A DNA stretch of 64,000 nucleotides from JAOAPY01 sp038237475 (GTDB lineage: Bacteria > Acidobacteriota > Blastocatellia > Pyrinomonadales > Pyrinomonadaceae): the NCBI GenBank assembly GCA_038237475.1, contig JBBRYS010000001.1, forward strand, positions 124,001 through 188,000, read 5' to 3'. Position numbers and translations under genes: made by a program. Below are positions 25,975 to 34,678 of this stretch, in pieces. The first letter of the stretch is position 1; each line of letters begins with the position of its first letter. The notes under the pieces were generated by a model. It was given only the letters and a program-made list of their open reading frames with translations. It made no database searches and was not told the origin of the DNA.

Positions 25975-27438
25975 CTATTCCTTGCACATTTCAAAATGCG
26001 CCTGCAGTGCCTTTACAATCTTGTCCGTCGCGACTCCACGCGAGCCTTTAATCAGAACCAAATCACCAGTCCGGATCTCAGCAATGATGGCTTCGGCGGC
26101 GGCTGATGACGATTCAAAGAATCTTGTTTCCTGCAATCCACTCTCGCGCGCGCCGGCGATGATTTCCTGCGCCAGACCTCGAACTCCCCATAAAACATCG
26201 ATACCCGCCGCTGCGATCTCGCGACCCGCTTGCCGGTGCAGTTCACTCTCATCGGTTCCCAACTCCAGCATCTCGCCGGCAATCACTATGCGTCGCTGTT
26301 CTTGCCCACCCACTTCGGCGAGCGTGCGCACCATGCTGATCAAAGAGCGAGGATTCGAGTTATACGAATCATCGATAACCGTAACGCCTGCGGCAAAAGC
26401 AAAAATCTCACCGCGCATACGGGGCGGCGTTGCCGTGCGCAACGCCGCAGCAATTGCCGCTGGGGAAATTTCAAAAGTGGTAGCGACGGCAGCCGCTGCC
26501 AGGGCGTTCATCAGATTGTGTCGCCCACTCATCGGGAGTTCCGCCGGCGCTTCGCCGAGCGGAGTACGCAGACGGAAACAAATCGTTCCCAACCGGCCCG
26601 TATCAATCTCGCTGGCGCTGACATCGGCCTGATGCTCGATCCCGAAAGTAATTATTTTGCCTGCGTGCCGGTCTCGCATTCCCATCACCAATTCATCATC
26701 GGCATTGAGAATCGCGGTCCCCCAAGGCTTGAGCCCTTCGATCAACTCAGCTTTCGCAGCGGCAATATTTTCAATCGTACCGAGGTGTTCCAGATGGACC
26801 GGAGCGACCAATAACTCCACTCCGACGTCGGGAGGAGTTATCTGGACCAGTCTTCGAATTTCATGTGTCGGCGACGACATTCCCATTTCCAGCACAGCGA
26901 CATCGAAATCGTCGGGCGAATTCCCTTCGCTCACCAGCCGCAACACCGTCAGAGGCAGTCCGAGACCGTTGTTATAGTTTCGCTCGCTCTTCAGGACGCG
27001 ATGTCCACTCCTCTGAAGTAAGTGGGCGGTTAATTCCTTCGCTGTGGTCTTACCTGCGCTGCCGGTTATCCCAACCACCGGACGGGCCCATGATTCGTAA
27101 ATGCGGTGCGCCAGCGTCTGTAACGCAAGGATGGCATCTTCCACCACCAGCAAGCGTTCCTGGAACGGGAGCAGGTCATCGCGGTTCAAGTGATCGGCGC
27201 GTACGACTGCAGCCAGCGCGCCGCTCGCCAGCGCAGCCGCGACGAATTCATGACCATCAGCGAAAGTGCCATTAAATCCCGCACGCACATAATCCTGCTG
27301 CGAAAGCGCAAAGAATAGCTGGTTTTCACCGATGGACCGCGAGTCGATGGAATAACTTGATATTTCCTTGTCAAACAACTCAGCGCTCAGGTTATCAACC
27401 GTGGCGCCCATCAAACTCGCAGCCTGTCTTACATTCAC
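25975..27438 (-). CDS. murF: UDP-N-acetylmuramoyl-tripeptide-D-alanyl-D-alanine ligase
   Basis: 487 residues. SIDSRSIGENQLFFAL at the N-terminal domain, ATP-binding GITGSAGKTTAKELTAHLL, LEMGMSSPTHEIRRL, and C-terminal VIDDSYNSNPRSLI and GEMLELG, typical of MurF. Adds D-Ala-D-Ala to the UDP-MurNAc-tripeptide. The GTG start at 27438 is preceded by GAAGG. The murE gene that normally precedes murF is absent; about 300 bases without a recognisable gene separate it from ftsI. Confidence 0.96.
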   Translation of the reverse strand: MNVRQAASLMGATVDNLSAELFDKEISSYSIDSRSIGENQLFFALSQQDYVRAGFNGTFADGHEFVAAALASGALAAVVRADHLNRDDLLPFQERLLVVEDAILALQTLAHRIYESWARPVVGITGSAGKTTAKELTAHLLQRSGHRVLKSERNYNNGLGLPLTVLRLVSEGNSPDDFDVAVLEMGMSSPTHEIRRLVQITPPDVGVELLVAPVHLEHLGTIENIAAAKAELIEGLKPWGTAILNADDELVMGMRDRHAGKIITFGIEHQADVSASEIDTGRLGTICFRLRTPLGEAPAELPMSGRHNLMNALAAAAVATTFEISPAAIAAALRTATPPRMRGEIFAFAAGVTVIDDSYNSNPRSLISMVRTLAEVGGQEQRRIVIAGEMLELGTDESELHRQAGREIAAAGIDVLWGVRGLAQEIIAGARESGLQETRFFESSSAAAEAIIAEIRTGDLVLIKGSRGVATDKIVKALQAHFEMCKE

Positions 27439-27738
27439 GTGCCTTCGGCCTCTTTCCTCGAAATAGTTGCAGCCAATATTGCCCCAGGAGTATTTCGGTC
27501 CGGTGTCGAGCGACTATCAAAACCCACCGGCGGCGCACCCGGCTTACCGGCTACCGGCGGCCGTTGACCTGTTCGACTGTAGCGTAGCCTCTTGCGACAT
27601 GCACTGACGCGCAAACCGACACCGTTTCCGAAGCTGACTCTTTTAAGGGGGCGAGGGGGGATCATATTGGCCTTTCTCCGTTCCTTATGTTCAGAGTGTC
27701 CACTGCCTGACAAATACCAGGTGATTTAACCCTGCGAC
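27439..27738. other. Gap in the murE position, with a doubtful small open frame
   Basis: 300 bases between ftsI and murF. No murE motif (Mur ligase P-loop or DNPR) is visible in any frame. The minus strand has a 76-codon open frame from ATG 27665 (preceded by GGAGAAAGGCCAAT) whose TGA overlaps the murF GTG start. Its product is Arg/Pro-rich and resembles nothing known to me. A CCGGT/GCCGG-rich internally palindromic stretch lies at about 27529-27565. Confidence 0.4.
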
Positions 27739-29787
27739 TTAATTCCTCTCGAAATCCAGATAGACCAGCTGCCCGTTCGATACCTCGGCTCCCGGCGCCG
27801 GCGTCTGACGCGACATGCGTCCGTCGCCCCTGGCTTCGATCTGCAGACCGAGCTGGGCACAGGTTCGAGCTACGTCGCGCACGCTGCGCCCACGGAGGTC
27901 AGGCATTACCATCGCGTTCCGGGTAGCGGCCGCATAAACAATTTCGCCGTCACGATCGCCACGCACCACCTCAGGCAAACTGGTGCGTCGCGTGGCGCTC
28001 GCTGCCTCACGCTTCGTGGCCATAGCGGGTGTCTCCTGCACCTGAGCGATCAGCTGTTGCGTTGGCTTGAGCTCAGTGTCAGGAGCAACATTCATGTCGG
28101 GCAGAATCTGCTCGGCGATTTCGCGAAAGACGGGAGCGGCCACCTCGCCGCCGTGATAAGAACCCGATGGCTCATCGATAACTACGATAATCACGACCGC
28201 CGGGTTTGAGACGGGAGCGAATCCGACAAACGAAGCAACGAACTTGGTAGCCGAGTATCCGTGAGTGCGTGGATCAATCTTCTGCGCCGTTCCCGTTTTG
28301 CCTGCTGCTGTATAGCCATCAAGCTGCGCTTTTTTTGCGGTGCCGTTAAGCGTCACACCTTCCAGCATTCCCTTGAGCGCGTTCGCGGTCTCAGCACTTA
28401 TCACGCGGTGCTGTTCTGGCTTCGGGCGATAAACCATGGCGCCGTTCGCGGAACGAATCTCGCGAACCAGATGTGGAGCGATGCGAACACCGCCATTGGC
28501 AATCGTCGCAAACGCTGCCGCCACCTGCAGCGGCGTGACCCCAATTTCCTGGCCCATGGCGATTGAGCCAATCGACGAAGGCTGCCATCGCTTGAGAGAT
28601 TTCAAAATGCCGGCTGATTCATTGGGCAATTCAACTCCGGTGCGCGAGCCGAATCCGTATGACTTAATGAAGTCATACATGGAGCTGTCTCCAACCTTCA
28701 GCCCTAACTTAATAGCTCCGACGTTGCTCGACTTGGCCAGGGCTTCGGTCAGGGTTAGCACGCCAAACGGGTGATGATCATGAATGACACGCTTGGCAAC
28801 AGTGATCGATCCCATCTGGCAGTCGATCTTGTCTTCCGGTTTGGCCAGTCCTTTTTCAATCGCCGCCGAATAGGCCACGATCTTAAAAGTTGAACCCGGT
28901 TCATAAACAGATTCGAGCGCCTGATTGCTTCGCAGTTCAGTTTTCGCAGCTCCCGGCTTGTTGGGATCGAACGAAGGCGCATTGGCTAGCGCCAGAATCT
29001 CTCCGCTGCGCGGATCCAACACGATGGCCGTGCCCGACTTAGCGTGTGATCTCTCGACTGCTGCAGCCAGGGCCTGCTCGGCCCGAAACTGGATCATCTG
29101 ATCCAGGGTGAGCACAACGTTCTGACCGGGCTTGGATGGAATTTCATAACTCTGATAGGCGCGCCCGCGAGAATCTCTCTCGATAAAAAGCTTTCCCGGT
29201 TCCCCGCTGATCTTCTGGTTGTAAAACTGTTCGATGCCGCCCAGCCCGTCGTTGTCGAGGCCGACAAAGCCGAGCACGTGCGCAGCCAGCGACCCGTTGG
29301 GATAAAAACGCTTGGCTTCCTTCTGCGAGTGCACCCCATCAATATGGCAATCAGCAATCTTCGTCGCCTGCTCCGGAAGAACACGGCGAGCGATCCAGAG
29401 AAACTGGCGCTTATCATTCCTTGCACCGGTGATTTGTTTGGCGAGCTCTGCCCGGTCCATTCCCAATGTCCTGCCCAGCAGCTCACTCGCCATGACGATA
29501 TCTTTGACTTCATCCGGCGCCACAAAAATCGATTCCGTCTCAATGCTGCGCGCCATCTGTCGCCCTTCGCGATCCGTGACCTGGCCGCGTTCAAAGCCGG
29601 TTTCAACTGCGCCCTGCTGCTGGCGGTGAGCGCGTTCAGTGAGCCAGTCATGCATGGATACCTGGAGATAAACCAGGCGCGCTCCGATTGCCAGCATCCA
29701 CAAAACGATGAAAGCCGCGACAAACAGCGCGCGGCGAAGAGATGCATCGGGGCGAATTTTAGCTTGAACTTGAGGACGCGCTAACAT
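27739..29787 (-). CDS. ftsI: Septal transpeptidase FtsI (class B PBP) with C-terminal PASTA domain
   Basis: 682 residues. One N-terminal transmembrane helix (about 19-42), a PBP dimerisation/pedestal domain, then the transpeptidase domain with STFK (Ser299, Lys302), SSN (353-355) and KTGT (497-500). The last 60 residues, with MPDLRGRSVRDVARTCAQLG, form a PASTA domain, unlike E. coli FtsI and like Gram-positive and many acidobacterial division PBPs. Crosslinks septal peptidoglycan with FtsW. ATG at 29787 has GGAG eight bases upstream. It lies 171 bases after ftsL. Confidence 0.95.
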   Translation of the reverse strand: MLARPQVQAKIRPDASLRRALFVAAFIVLWMLAIGARLVYLQVSMHDWLTERAHRQQQGAVETGFERGQVTDREGRQMARSIETESIFVAPDEVKDIVMASELLGRTLGMDRAELAKQITGARNDKRQFLWIARRVLPEQATKIADCHIDGVHSQKEAKRFYPNGSLAAHVLGFVGLDNDGLGGIEQFYNQKISGEPGKLFIERDSRGRAYQSYEIPSKPGQNVVLTLDQMIQFRAEQALAAAVERSHAKSGTAIVLDPRSGEILALANAPSFDPNKPGAAKTELRSNQALESVYEPGSTFKIVAYSAAIEKGLAKPEDKIDCQMGSITVAKRVIHDHHPFGVLTLTEALAKSSNVGAIKLGLKVGDSSMYDFIKSYGFGSRTGVELPNESAGILKSLKRWQPSSIGSIAMGQEIGVTPLQVAAAFATIANGGVRIAPHLVREIRSANGAMVYRPKPEQHRVISAETANALKGMLEGVTLNGTAKKAQLDGYTAAGKTGTAQKIDPRTHGYSATKFVASFVGFAPVSNPAVVIIVVIDEPSGSYHGGEVAAPVFREIAEQILPDMNVAPDTELKPTQQLIAQVQETPAMATKREAASATRRTSLPEVVRGDRDGEIVYAAATRNAMVMPDLRGRSVRDVARTCAQLGLQIEARGDGRMSRQTPAPGAEVSNGQLVYLDFERN

Positions 29788-29958
29788 TGCGTATCTCCGT
29801 AGCTTAGATAAATTCAGTTGTACTCATGGTCCGGTTCATTCGTATTCCAACCTGAGCGGAAACGTAGTTAGCAGGAAATTTAGAGCTGGAGTTTATTACG
29901 CCGTGCGGCGACACCTTCCACTCTAAACGGAAAACAGAAAGTCGGTTCAGCAAGGGGG

Positions 29959-30342
29959 TTAGCGCGAACGCGATGCGGCGGCCTGGACCACCGCGGGATG
30001 CGATTCGCTCCGCTTAGCTTGATTCCTGATCGCAATCTGTCCCGGCTGTACCGGTTGTAATCCAAGGCCTCGCGCGGCCGGCTCGAGCCGCACCGGGGAG
30101 GTAGCCTCTTCCTTCAGCAACATGAGCTGGCGTTGCTCCGCCAGCAAGTGCTGGTGTTCGCGTCGCAGGTCCTGACTCTTATATCCGTAATTAATTGCGG
30201 CAAAGTGCTGCTTTGCAGCCAGTAGAAAGCCCAGGGTCAAGGCCACACCGCAAAACAACAGGAGCGCCAGCCGGGAGAGCGCGCTGCCATCGCGCTCGCG
30301 ATAGATTCTGGGGTGCATTTGATTTGGCGGAAGTCTTTTCAT
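29959..30342 (-). CDS. ftsL: FtsL-like cell division protein
   Basis: 127 residues with short cytoplasmic N-terminus, one transmembrane helix (about 22-43, LALLLFCGVALTLGFLLAA) and a following helical segment (LRREHQHLLAEQRQLMLLKEE) of coiled-coil type, then LEPAARGLGLQPVQPGQI, the FtsL/DivIC pattern. Sequence conservation in this family is low, so the call rests on topology and on its place between rsmH and ftsI. The ATG overlaps the rsmH stop by four bases (ATGA). Confidence 0.85.
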   Translation of the reverse strand: MKRLPPNQMHPRIYRERDGSALSRLALLLFCGVALTLGFLLAAKQHFAAINYGYKSQDLRREHQHLLAEQRQLMLLKEEATSPVRLEPAARGLGLQPVQPGQIAIRNQAKRSESHPAVVQAAASRSR

Positions 30343-31304
30343 GGCTCAACCTCTGAAGAATAGGATTGACTTTCTGAATCGAGTTTGCGGCAAGCCCTTA
30401 GTTTGGCACTACGCGCTCGCGGATTCTCGGCTGTCTCAGCTTCGTCAGCGGTCACTGGCCGGCGGGTCAATATTTCAACCGCGCGTCGTGCGCCACACGA
30501 ACAAACCGGCAGACGCACAGGGCATTCACAATGTCCCGACAAGCGCCGCAGCTCCCGCTTGATGATTCTGTCCTCAAGCGAATGAAAACTAATCGCCACG
30601 AAACGGCCATCGGGTTTTAAAAGATCAACTGCCGTTTCAACGAAACTATCTAATCCTTCGAGTTCCTGGTTCACCGCAATCCGCAAAGCCTGAAAGGTCC
30701 GCGTAGCCGGATGAATCCGTTGCGACTTGTCATAGCCGACTGCTTTCGCGACCAGGTCAGCGAGGTCTTTCGTGGTCGTCACCGGCTGTCCTGCTTCCCT
30801 TCTTTCCACGATGCGCCGGGCAATGCGGCGTGAGCGGCGTTCTTCTCCGTACTGGAAGATGACCCGTGCTATTTCTTCCTCCGGGAGTTGCGCCAGCAAG
30901 TCGGCGGCCGTCTCGGTCTCGCCCTCTGCGTCGAGTCTCATATCAAGCGGTGCGTCGAAGCGAAAACTGAAACCTCGCAACGGCGAATCCAACTGCAGCG
31001 ACGAAACACCGAGGTCAACCAATACCCCATTGGGCCCAGACTCTTCAGCTTCATCAAGCACACGTGCGATTTCGCGAAAATTCGCATGAACCGCGCGGAA
31101 GCGATCACCGAAGCGGGCCAGTCGATCAGTAGCCAAACGCCGCGACTCCGAATCAAGATCGATACCAATCACGCGAGTGTCGTCCGCAGCTTCCAGGATC
31201 GCTTCGCTGTGTCCCCCGAGACCGAGAGTGCCATCGACGAAGAGACCACCACGTGTGACCTCGAGAAACCCCAAAGTCTCTCTTGGTAACACGGGGCGAT
31301 GGGG
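30339..31304 (-). CDS. rsmH: 16S rRNA (cytosine(1402)-N4)-methyltransferase
   Basis: S-adenosylmethionine-dependent methyltransferase RsmH (MraW). HRPVLPRETLGFL at the start, VDGTLGLGGHSEAIL and GIDLDSES (AdoMet site), GVLVDLGVSSLQLDSPLRGFSF, and FQALRIAVNQEL and AISFHSLEDRIIKREL are diagnostic. The GTG at 31304 (preceded by CAGGGAC) gives the usual family N-terminus; the frame is open to a TTG at 31367, which would add 21 residues. Second gene of the dcw operon. Confidence 0.95.
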   Translation of the reverse strand, partial: PHRPVLPRETLGFLEVTRGGLFVDGTLGLGGHSEAILEAADDTRVIGIDLDSESRRLATDRLARFGDRFRAVHANFREIARVLDEAEESGPNGVLVDLGVSSLQLDSPLRGFSFRFDAPLDMRLDAEGETETAADLLAQLPEEEIARVIFQYGEERRSRRIARRIVERREAGQPVTTTKDLADLVAKAVGYDKSQRIHPATRTFQALRIAVNQELEGLDSFVETAVDLLKPDGRFVAISFHSLEDRIIKRELRRLSGHCECPVRLPVCSCGARRAVEILTRRPVTADEAETAENPRARSAKLRACRKLDSESQSYSSEVEP

Positions 31305-31382
31305 CACGTCCCTGCCCCCCAAGGACGCGACCGTCACCACCGCCCCGTGATCTCGTGCAAAGAACAACTAATCATCACTGCC

Positions 31383-31823
31383 TCAGATTCCCAGGCGAGC
31401 GATGGCGGCTTCATCCTCTTCGGTGTAGGGATTGGCGGCCAGGCGTTGCTGGAATTTTTCCAGTTCCCAAACTTCCAGGTACGACAGGTATCCAAGTACA
31501 ACTACATCGCCCAGAACTTCGGAACTGCGACGCAGCAAAGGTTGAATTAACACTCGACCCTGCGCGTCCATTGTCTGTTGCTGCCCGTAGTAGTTGGTTC
31601 TATCAAGGAACTTGACGCGTGTCGGATCCCGCGAAGGCAACAGCGAGAGGCGTTTTTCGATCGACTCCCATTCCGGGAGCGGGTACAACTGAACGTTGTC
31701 ACCGGTAATGCTTGTAACGTAGAATTCAGTCCCGTACTTCTCGTCGATTAAGCGACGAAACGGGGTCGGCACTTTCAACCGGCCTTTCGGATCGATACGA
31801 GCCGTGTAATTGCCCCGCAGCAT
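31383..31823 (-). CDS. mraZ: Transcriptional regulator MraZ
   Basis: 146 residues with two SpoVT/AbrB-like repeats: LRGNYTARIDPKGRLKVPTPFRR and the second YGQQQTMDAQGRVLIQPLLRR, each carrying the D-x-x-G-R DNA-binding signature. MraZ binds tandem repeats upstream of its own gene and controls the dcw cluster; such repeats are present here at 31902-31927. The open frame continues upstream, but ATG at 31823 with AAAAGG seven bases before it gives the conserved start. Confidence 0.95.
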   Translation of the reverse strand: MLRGNYTARIDPKGRLKVPTPFRRLIDEKYGTEFYVTSITGDNVQLYPLPEWESIEKRLSLLPSRDPTRVKFLDRTNYYGQQQTMDAQGRVLIQPLLRRSSEVLGDVVVLGYLSYLEVWELEKFQQRLAANPYTEEDEAAIARLGI

Positions 31824-31901
31824 AAGTACCTTTTGAGAAGAAAATAGCGGGGGGCCAAATTTGGAAAAGCGCTCATTGATCGGTTGCTTGCTACAAGGTT
31901 G

Positions 31902-31927
31902 GACCACTTCCGACCACTTTTGACCAC
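31902..31927 (-). promoter_or_regulatory. Putative MraZ operator (three 10-bp-spaced repeats)
   Basis: GACCAC occurs at 31902, 31912 and 31922, exactly 10 bp apart; on the transcribed (minus) strand this reads GTGGTC followed by four variable bases, three times. MraZ boxes in other bacteria are direct repeats at this same 10-bp helical period. The array begins a few bases after the -10 of the dcw promoter, so a bound protein would block initiation. Confidence 0.8.
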
Positions 31928-31938
31928 CCGCAGCCCGG

Positions 31939-31967
31939 ATAGTACGCCCCCGGTTTTTGCCTGTCAA
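31939..31967 (-). promoter_or_regulatory. Sigma70-type promoter of the dcw operon
   Basis: On the minus strand TTGACA (31967-31962), a 17-base spacer and TACTAT (31944-31939). The -35 is a perfect consensus and the -10 differs at two positions. The expected start near 31932 lies next to the MraZ repeats and 110 bases before mraZ. Confidence 0.85.
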
Positions 31968-32143
31968 GTAAAAAACCAAGAAAACTCTGGCTTTTCTGAG
32001 GTCCGCAGCTGTTTACCGAAACTAGTTCCGTTCGCCTATTGTCTGCCTTCAACTTCTTGAGGCGTGATAGCCAAGCGTGTGGCCATGTTGTATAGTGACG
32101 CGCCAATCGTCGTTATTAATAAGGGGCGGATTACCAGGAACTG

Positions 32144-32947
32144 ATGGAAGCGATCTTCGGAGGATTCAGCGGACTACTTTTGTTCGGCACGCTCGCCGCC
32201 CTCGCGAATTTCGTCGGTGGCCTGCTGCTCATAAAATCCGGAGCCCACCGCTTTGGGGAGCGATTCCTCAAGTACCTCGTCGCTCTCGGCGCAGGCTTTA
32301 TGCTCGCCGCGATCTTCATTGAGATGCTGCCGGAAACGGTAGGCATCTGGACAGAAACCTACAAGGGAGTAAGCGCTGCCAAAGCTGTCGGCGGATCGAT
32401 GACGCTGCTGTTGGGTGGCTATCTCCTCATCCAACTCTTTGAACACACGATCGCGCCGCACTTTCACTTCGGCGCGGAAACGCATCCCGAATCTTTTATG
32501 CGTCCATCGGCAGCTTACACAGCGGTCGGGGGCTTATGGATTCATACCTTCTTTGATGGAGTCTCGATCGCGGCTGCGTTTTTGGTGAATTTTCGGGTCG
32601 GGTTGCTGGTCTTTATCGCCATCCTGCTGCATAAGATGCCGGAAGGATTTACGGTGGCATCAATCATGCTCGCGTCGGGACGATCAACCAGCAAGGCCTT
32701 GTGGGCCACGCTCGCCATTGGCGCAGCTACCATCGCTGGAGTAATCGCTATAGCACTGCTACAGGAAAGGGTAAGCTCGGTTGTTGCGTACGCTTTGCCT
32801 TTTTCTGCAGGCGTGACACTGTATGTTGCTGCGAGCGATTTGATTCCTGAAGTGAATCAAAAAGAGGAACGAAACCCGATGGTTTCCATTGTCGTCTTTG
32901 CCGGGGTGGCGTTGTTTTACCTGCTGCACCGGCTGATAGAGGGGTGA
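32144..32947 (+). CDS. ZIP family metal transporter
   Basis: 267 residues with about eight hydrophobic segments. The paired metal-site helices are clear: HTFFDGVSIAAAFL and HKMPEGFTVASIM. A His/Glu-containing loop (HTIAPHFHFGAETHPE) precedes them and may bind metal. Likely imports zinc or another divalent cation. ATG with CAGGAA upstream. It is divergent from mraZ and is followed three bases later by the possible GTG of the TPM gene, so the two are probably co-transcribed. Confidence 0.9.
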   Translation: MEAIFGGFSGLLLFGTLAALANFVGGLLLIKSGAHRFGERFLKYLVALGAGFMLAAIFIEMLPETVGIWTETYKGVSAAKAVGGSMTLLLGGYLLIQLFEHTIAPHFHFGAETHPESFMRPSAAYTAVGGLWIHTFFDGVSIAAAFLVNFRVGLLVFIAILLHKMPEGFTVASIMLASGRSTSKALWATLAIGAATIAGVIAIALLQERVSSVVAYALPFSAGVTLYVAASDLIPEVNQKEERNPMVSIVVFAGVALFYLLHRLIEG

Positions 32948-32974
32948 AGCGTGCCCTGCGAAATTCAATCAAGC

Positions 32975-33838
32975 ATGACCACGACTAGACTTCTTAAGCT
33001 TTCATTCCTGCTGACGTTTGTCCTGCTGGTGGGCTTGACGGTGGCCACCGCGCAAACCGCGAAGTCGCCCCTGGGGCCGCCGACCGGTTACGTGAATGAC
33101 TATGCCAATGTGATCGATGCCGCTTCCAAAGCTAAGCTGGAAACAATCCTCACTAATCTCAAGGAACGCGTCGACATCGAGATCGCAGTAGTAACCGTTC
33201 CGTCGACTGACGGAGAAGATATTTTTGATTACTCACTGGCTGTAGCGCGTGACTGGGGTATTGGCGCCAAGGGAGGCGACAAAGCCGGGCTCCTGTTGCT
33301 GGTTGCGATTAACGATCGCAAGTACTTCACGCAGACCAGCGATCATCTTGAGGGAGATTTACCCGACGGCCTATCCGGTCAAATTCAACGCGAACGCCTC
33401 GTGCCGCAATTCAAACGGGGCAACTACAGTCAGGGCATTTATGACACGGTCCAGGCATACGTTGCCACGCTGGCGAGCAAACGCGGTTTCAGCATCGAGG
33501 GCATAGACAAGAGTTTAGCTTACGGAACAAATCGAAGGGCGCGATCCGCTTCTGGTATCGGGGGATCAGTGTCCTGCTGTATGACGCTTTTCATGGTTTT
33601 CATCGTCATCCTGATCCTCTCCGCCATCAAGCGCGGCGGAGGCGGACGTGGCGGCGGTGGTGGCATGCTGACCGGCTTGCTAATCGGCTCGGCGTTGAGT
33701 TCGCTTAGCAAAGGTGGTAGTTCAAGCAGTGGCTGGAGTGGCGGCGGCTTTGGCGGAAGCGGGGGCGGTGGAGGCGGCTTTGGTGGCTTTGGTGGCGGTG
33801 GGAGTTTTGGGGGCGGCGGCTCAGGCGGCAGTTGGTAG
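32975..33838 (+). CDS. TPM domain protein (YgcG family), exported, Gly-rich tail
   Basis: About 287 residues from ATG 32975 (an in-frame GTG at 32951 is possible). A signal peptide (LSFLLTFVLLVGLTVATAQ) is followed by a TPM domain (GYVNDYANVIDAASKAKLETIL, IEIAVVTVPS, YSLAVARDWGIG, GLLLLVAINDRK). A transmembrane segment comes at about 210-230 (MTLFMVFIVILILSAI). The last 60 residues are almost entirely Gly/Ser/Phe (GGGGSFGGGGSGGSW). TPM proteins are membrane-associated and commonly encoded beside lemA, as here. Biochemical role uncertain; some members are called phosphatases. Confidence 0.88.
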   Translation: MTTTRLLKLSFLLTFVLLVGLTVATAQTAKSPLGPPTGYVNDYANVIDAASKAKLETILTNLKERVDIEIAVVTVPSTDGEDIFDYSLAVARDWGIGAKGGDKAGLLLLVAINDRKYFTQTSDHLEGDLPDGLSGQIQRERLVPQFKRGNYSQGIYDTVQAYVATLASKRGFSIEGIDKSLAYGTNRRARSASGIGGSVSCCMTLFMVFIVILILSAIKRGGGGRGGGGGMLTGLLIGSALSSLSKGGSSSSGWSGGGFGGSGGGGGGFGGFGGGGSFGGGGSGGSW

Positions 33839-33880
33839 CCTGCAATCCGGGTGAAGTTTGCTAGAATCGGAATCAAATCA

Positions 33881-34615
33881 ATGTCCAAAACAATTGTTCA
33901 AGAAGCGTTGAATCACCTGATCGGCGATTTGCGCGTAACCCATGGTGAGAATCTGGCCTCAGTGGTGCTTTATGGTTCAGCTGCCGCCGGCGATCATATT
34001 GAGCTGCGTTCGGATTATAACCTGCTCATCTCGCTGCGCCGGATTACGCCTGATGATCTGCGCATGGCCCAGGCGCCGATGAGAGAGTGGCAGCGTTTGG
34101 GACATCCACTCCCCGTTTATTTCACCGTCGAGGAACTCTCGGACGCCGCCGACGTATTTCCGATTGAGTTTCACCAGATGGAGAACGCGCGCATAGTCTT
34201 GTATGGAGAAGATCCTTTCGCATCCTTCAGACTGTCGGATGTGAACCTGCGGCATCAGGCTGAATATGAACTGCGCAGTAAACTTATCCAGCTGCGTCGC
34301 CTCTATATTCCCGCATCAGTTTCGGTAGAAAAATTGTGCGACTTGATGAGCGACAGTCTGGCGAGCTTTGCCGCGTTGTTTCGCGCCGTCCTGCTTCTGC
34401 ACGGCGCCGCAGGTCCGGTAAGCAAACCCGACTGTGTCCGGGCCACAGCGCAATTATTACATCTGGACCAGACGCCTTTTGAAAGAATATTTGAGTTCCG
34501 CTCGTCCGGTGAATTGCCGGCGACGGAAAAGGAAGCTAACGAGATCTTCGCTGCCTACTTGGATCAGGTTGAGCGTGTGATCGAAGTGGTGGATGAGATG
34601 GATAATCGAACCTAA
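33881..34615 (+). CDS. Nucleotidyltransferase-like protein
   Basis: About 244 residues from ATG 33881. N-terminal nucleotidyltransferase fold: VVLYGSAAAGDHIELRSDYNLLI matches the GS-x(n)-DxD core of the pol-beta superfamily (seen in pieces GSAAAG and SDYNLLI), but the second Asp is Asn. A helical C-terminal domain follows (EYELRSKLIQLRRLYI). It could be a degenerate or non-canonical enzyme. It is sandwiched between the TPM and lemA genes, with a short gap to each. Confidence 0.65.
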   Translation: MSKTIVQEALNHLIGDLRVTHGENLASVVLYGSAAAGDHIELRSDYNLLISLRRITPDDLRMAQAPMREWQRLGHPLPVYFTVEELSDAADVFPIEFHQMENARIVLYGEDPFASFRLSDVNLRHQAEYELRSKLIQLRRLYIPASVSVEKLCDLMSDSLASFAALFRAVLLLHGAAGPVSKPDCVRATAQLLHLDQTPFERIFEFRSSGELPATEKEANEIFAAYLDQVERVIEVVDEMDNRT

Positions 34616-34678
34616 CCCCCAGGCCCCTGGAACTGCTGGCAGACTGCTTGCCCCGATAGACATTTAGGAGAGCAAAAC

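Noticed and set aside
25706..26632. 308-codon plus-strand open frame across mraY and murF
   Set aside because: It spans two conserved genes antisense, has Ser/Arg/Ala-rich composition and no domain.
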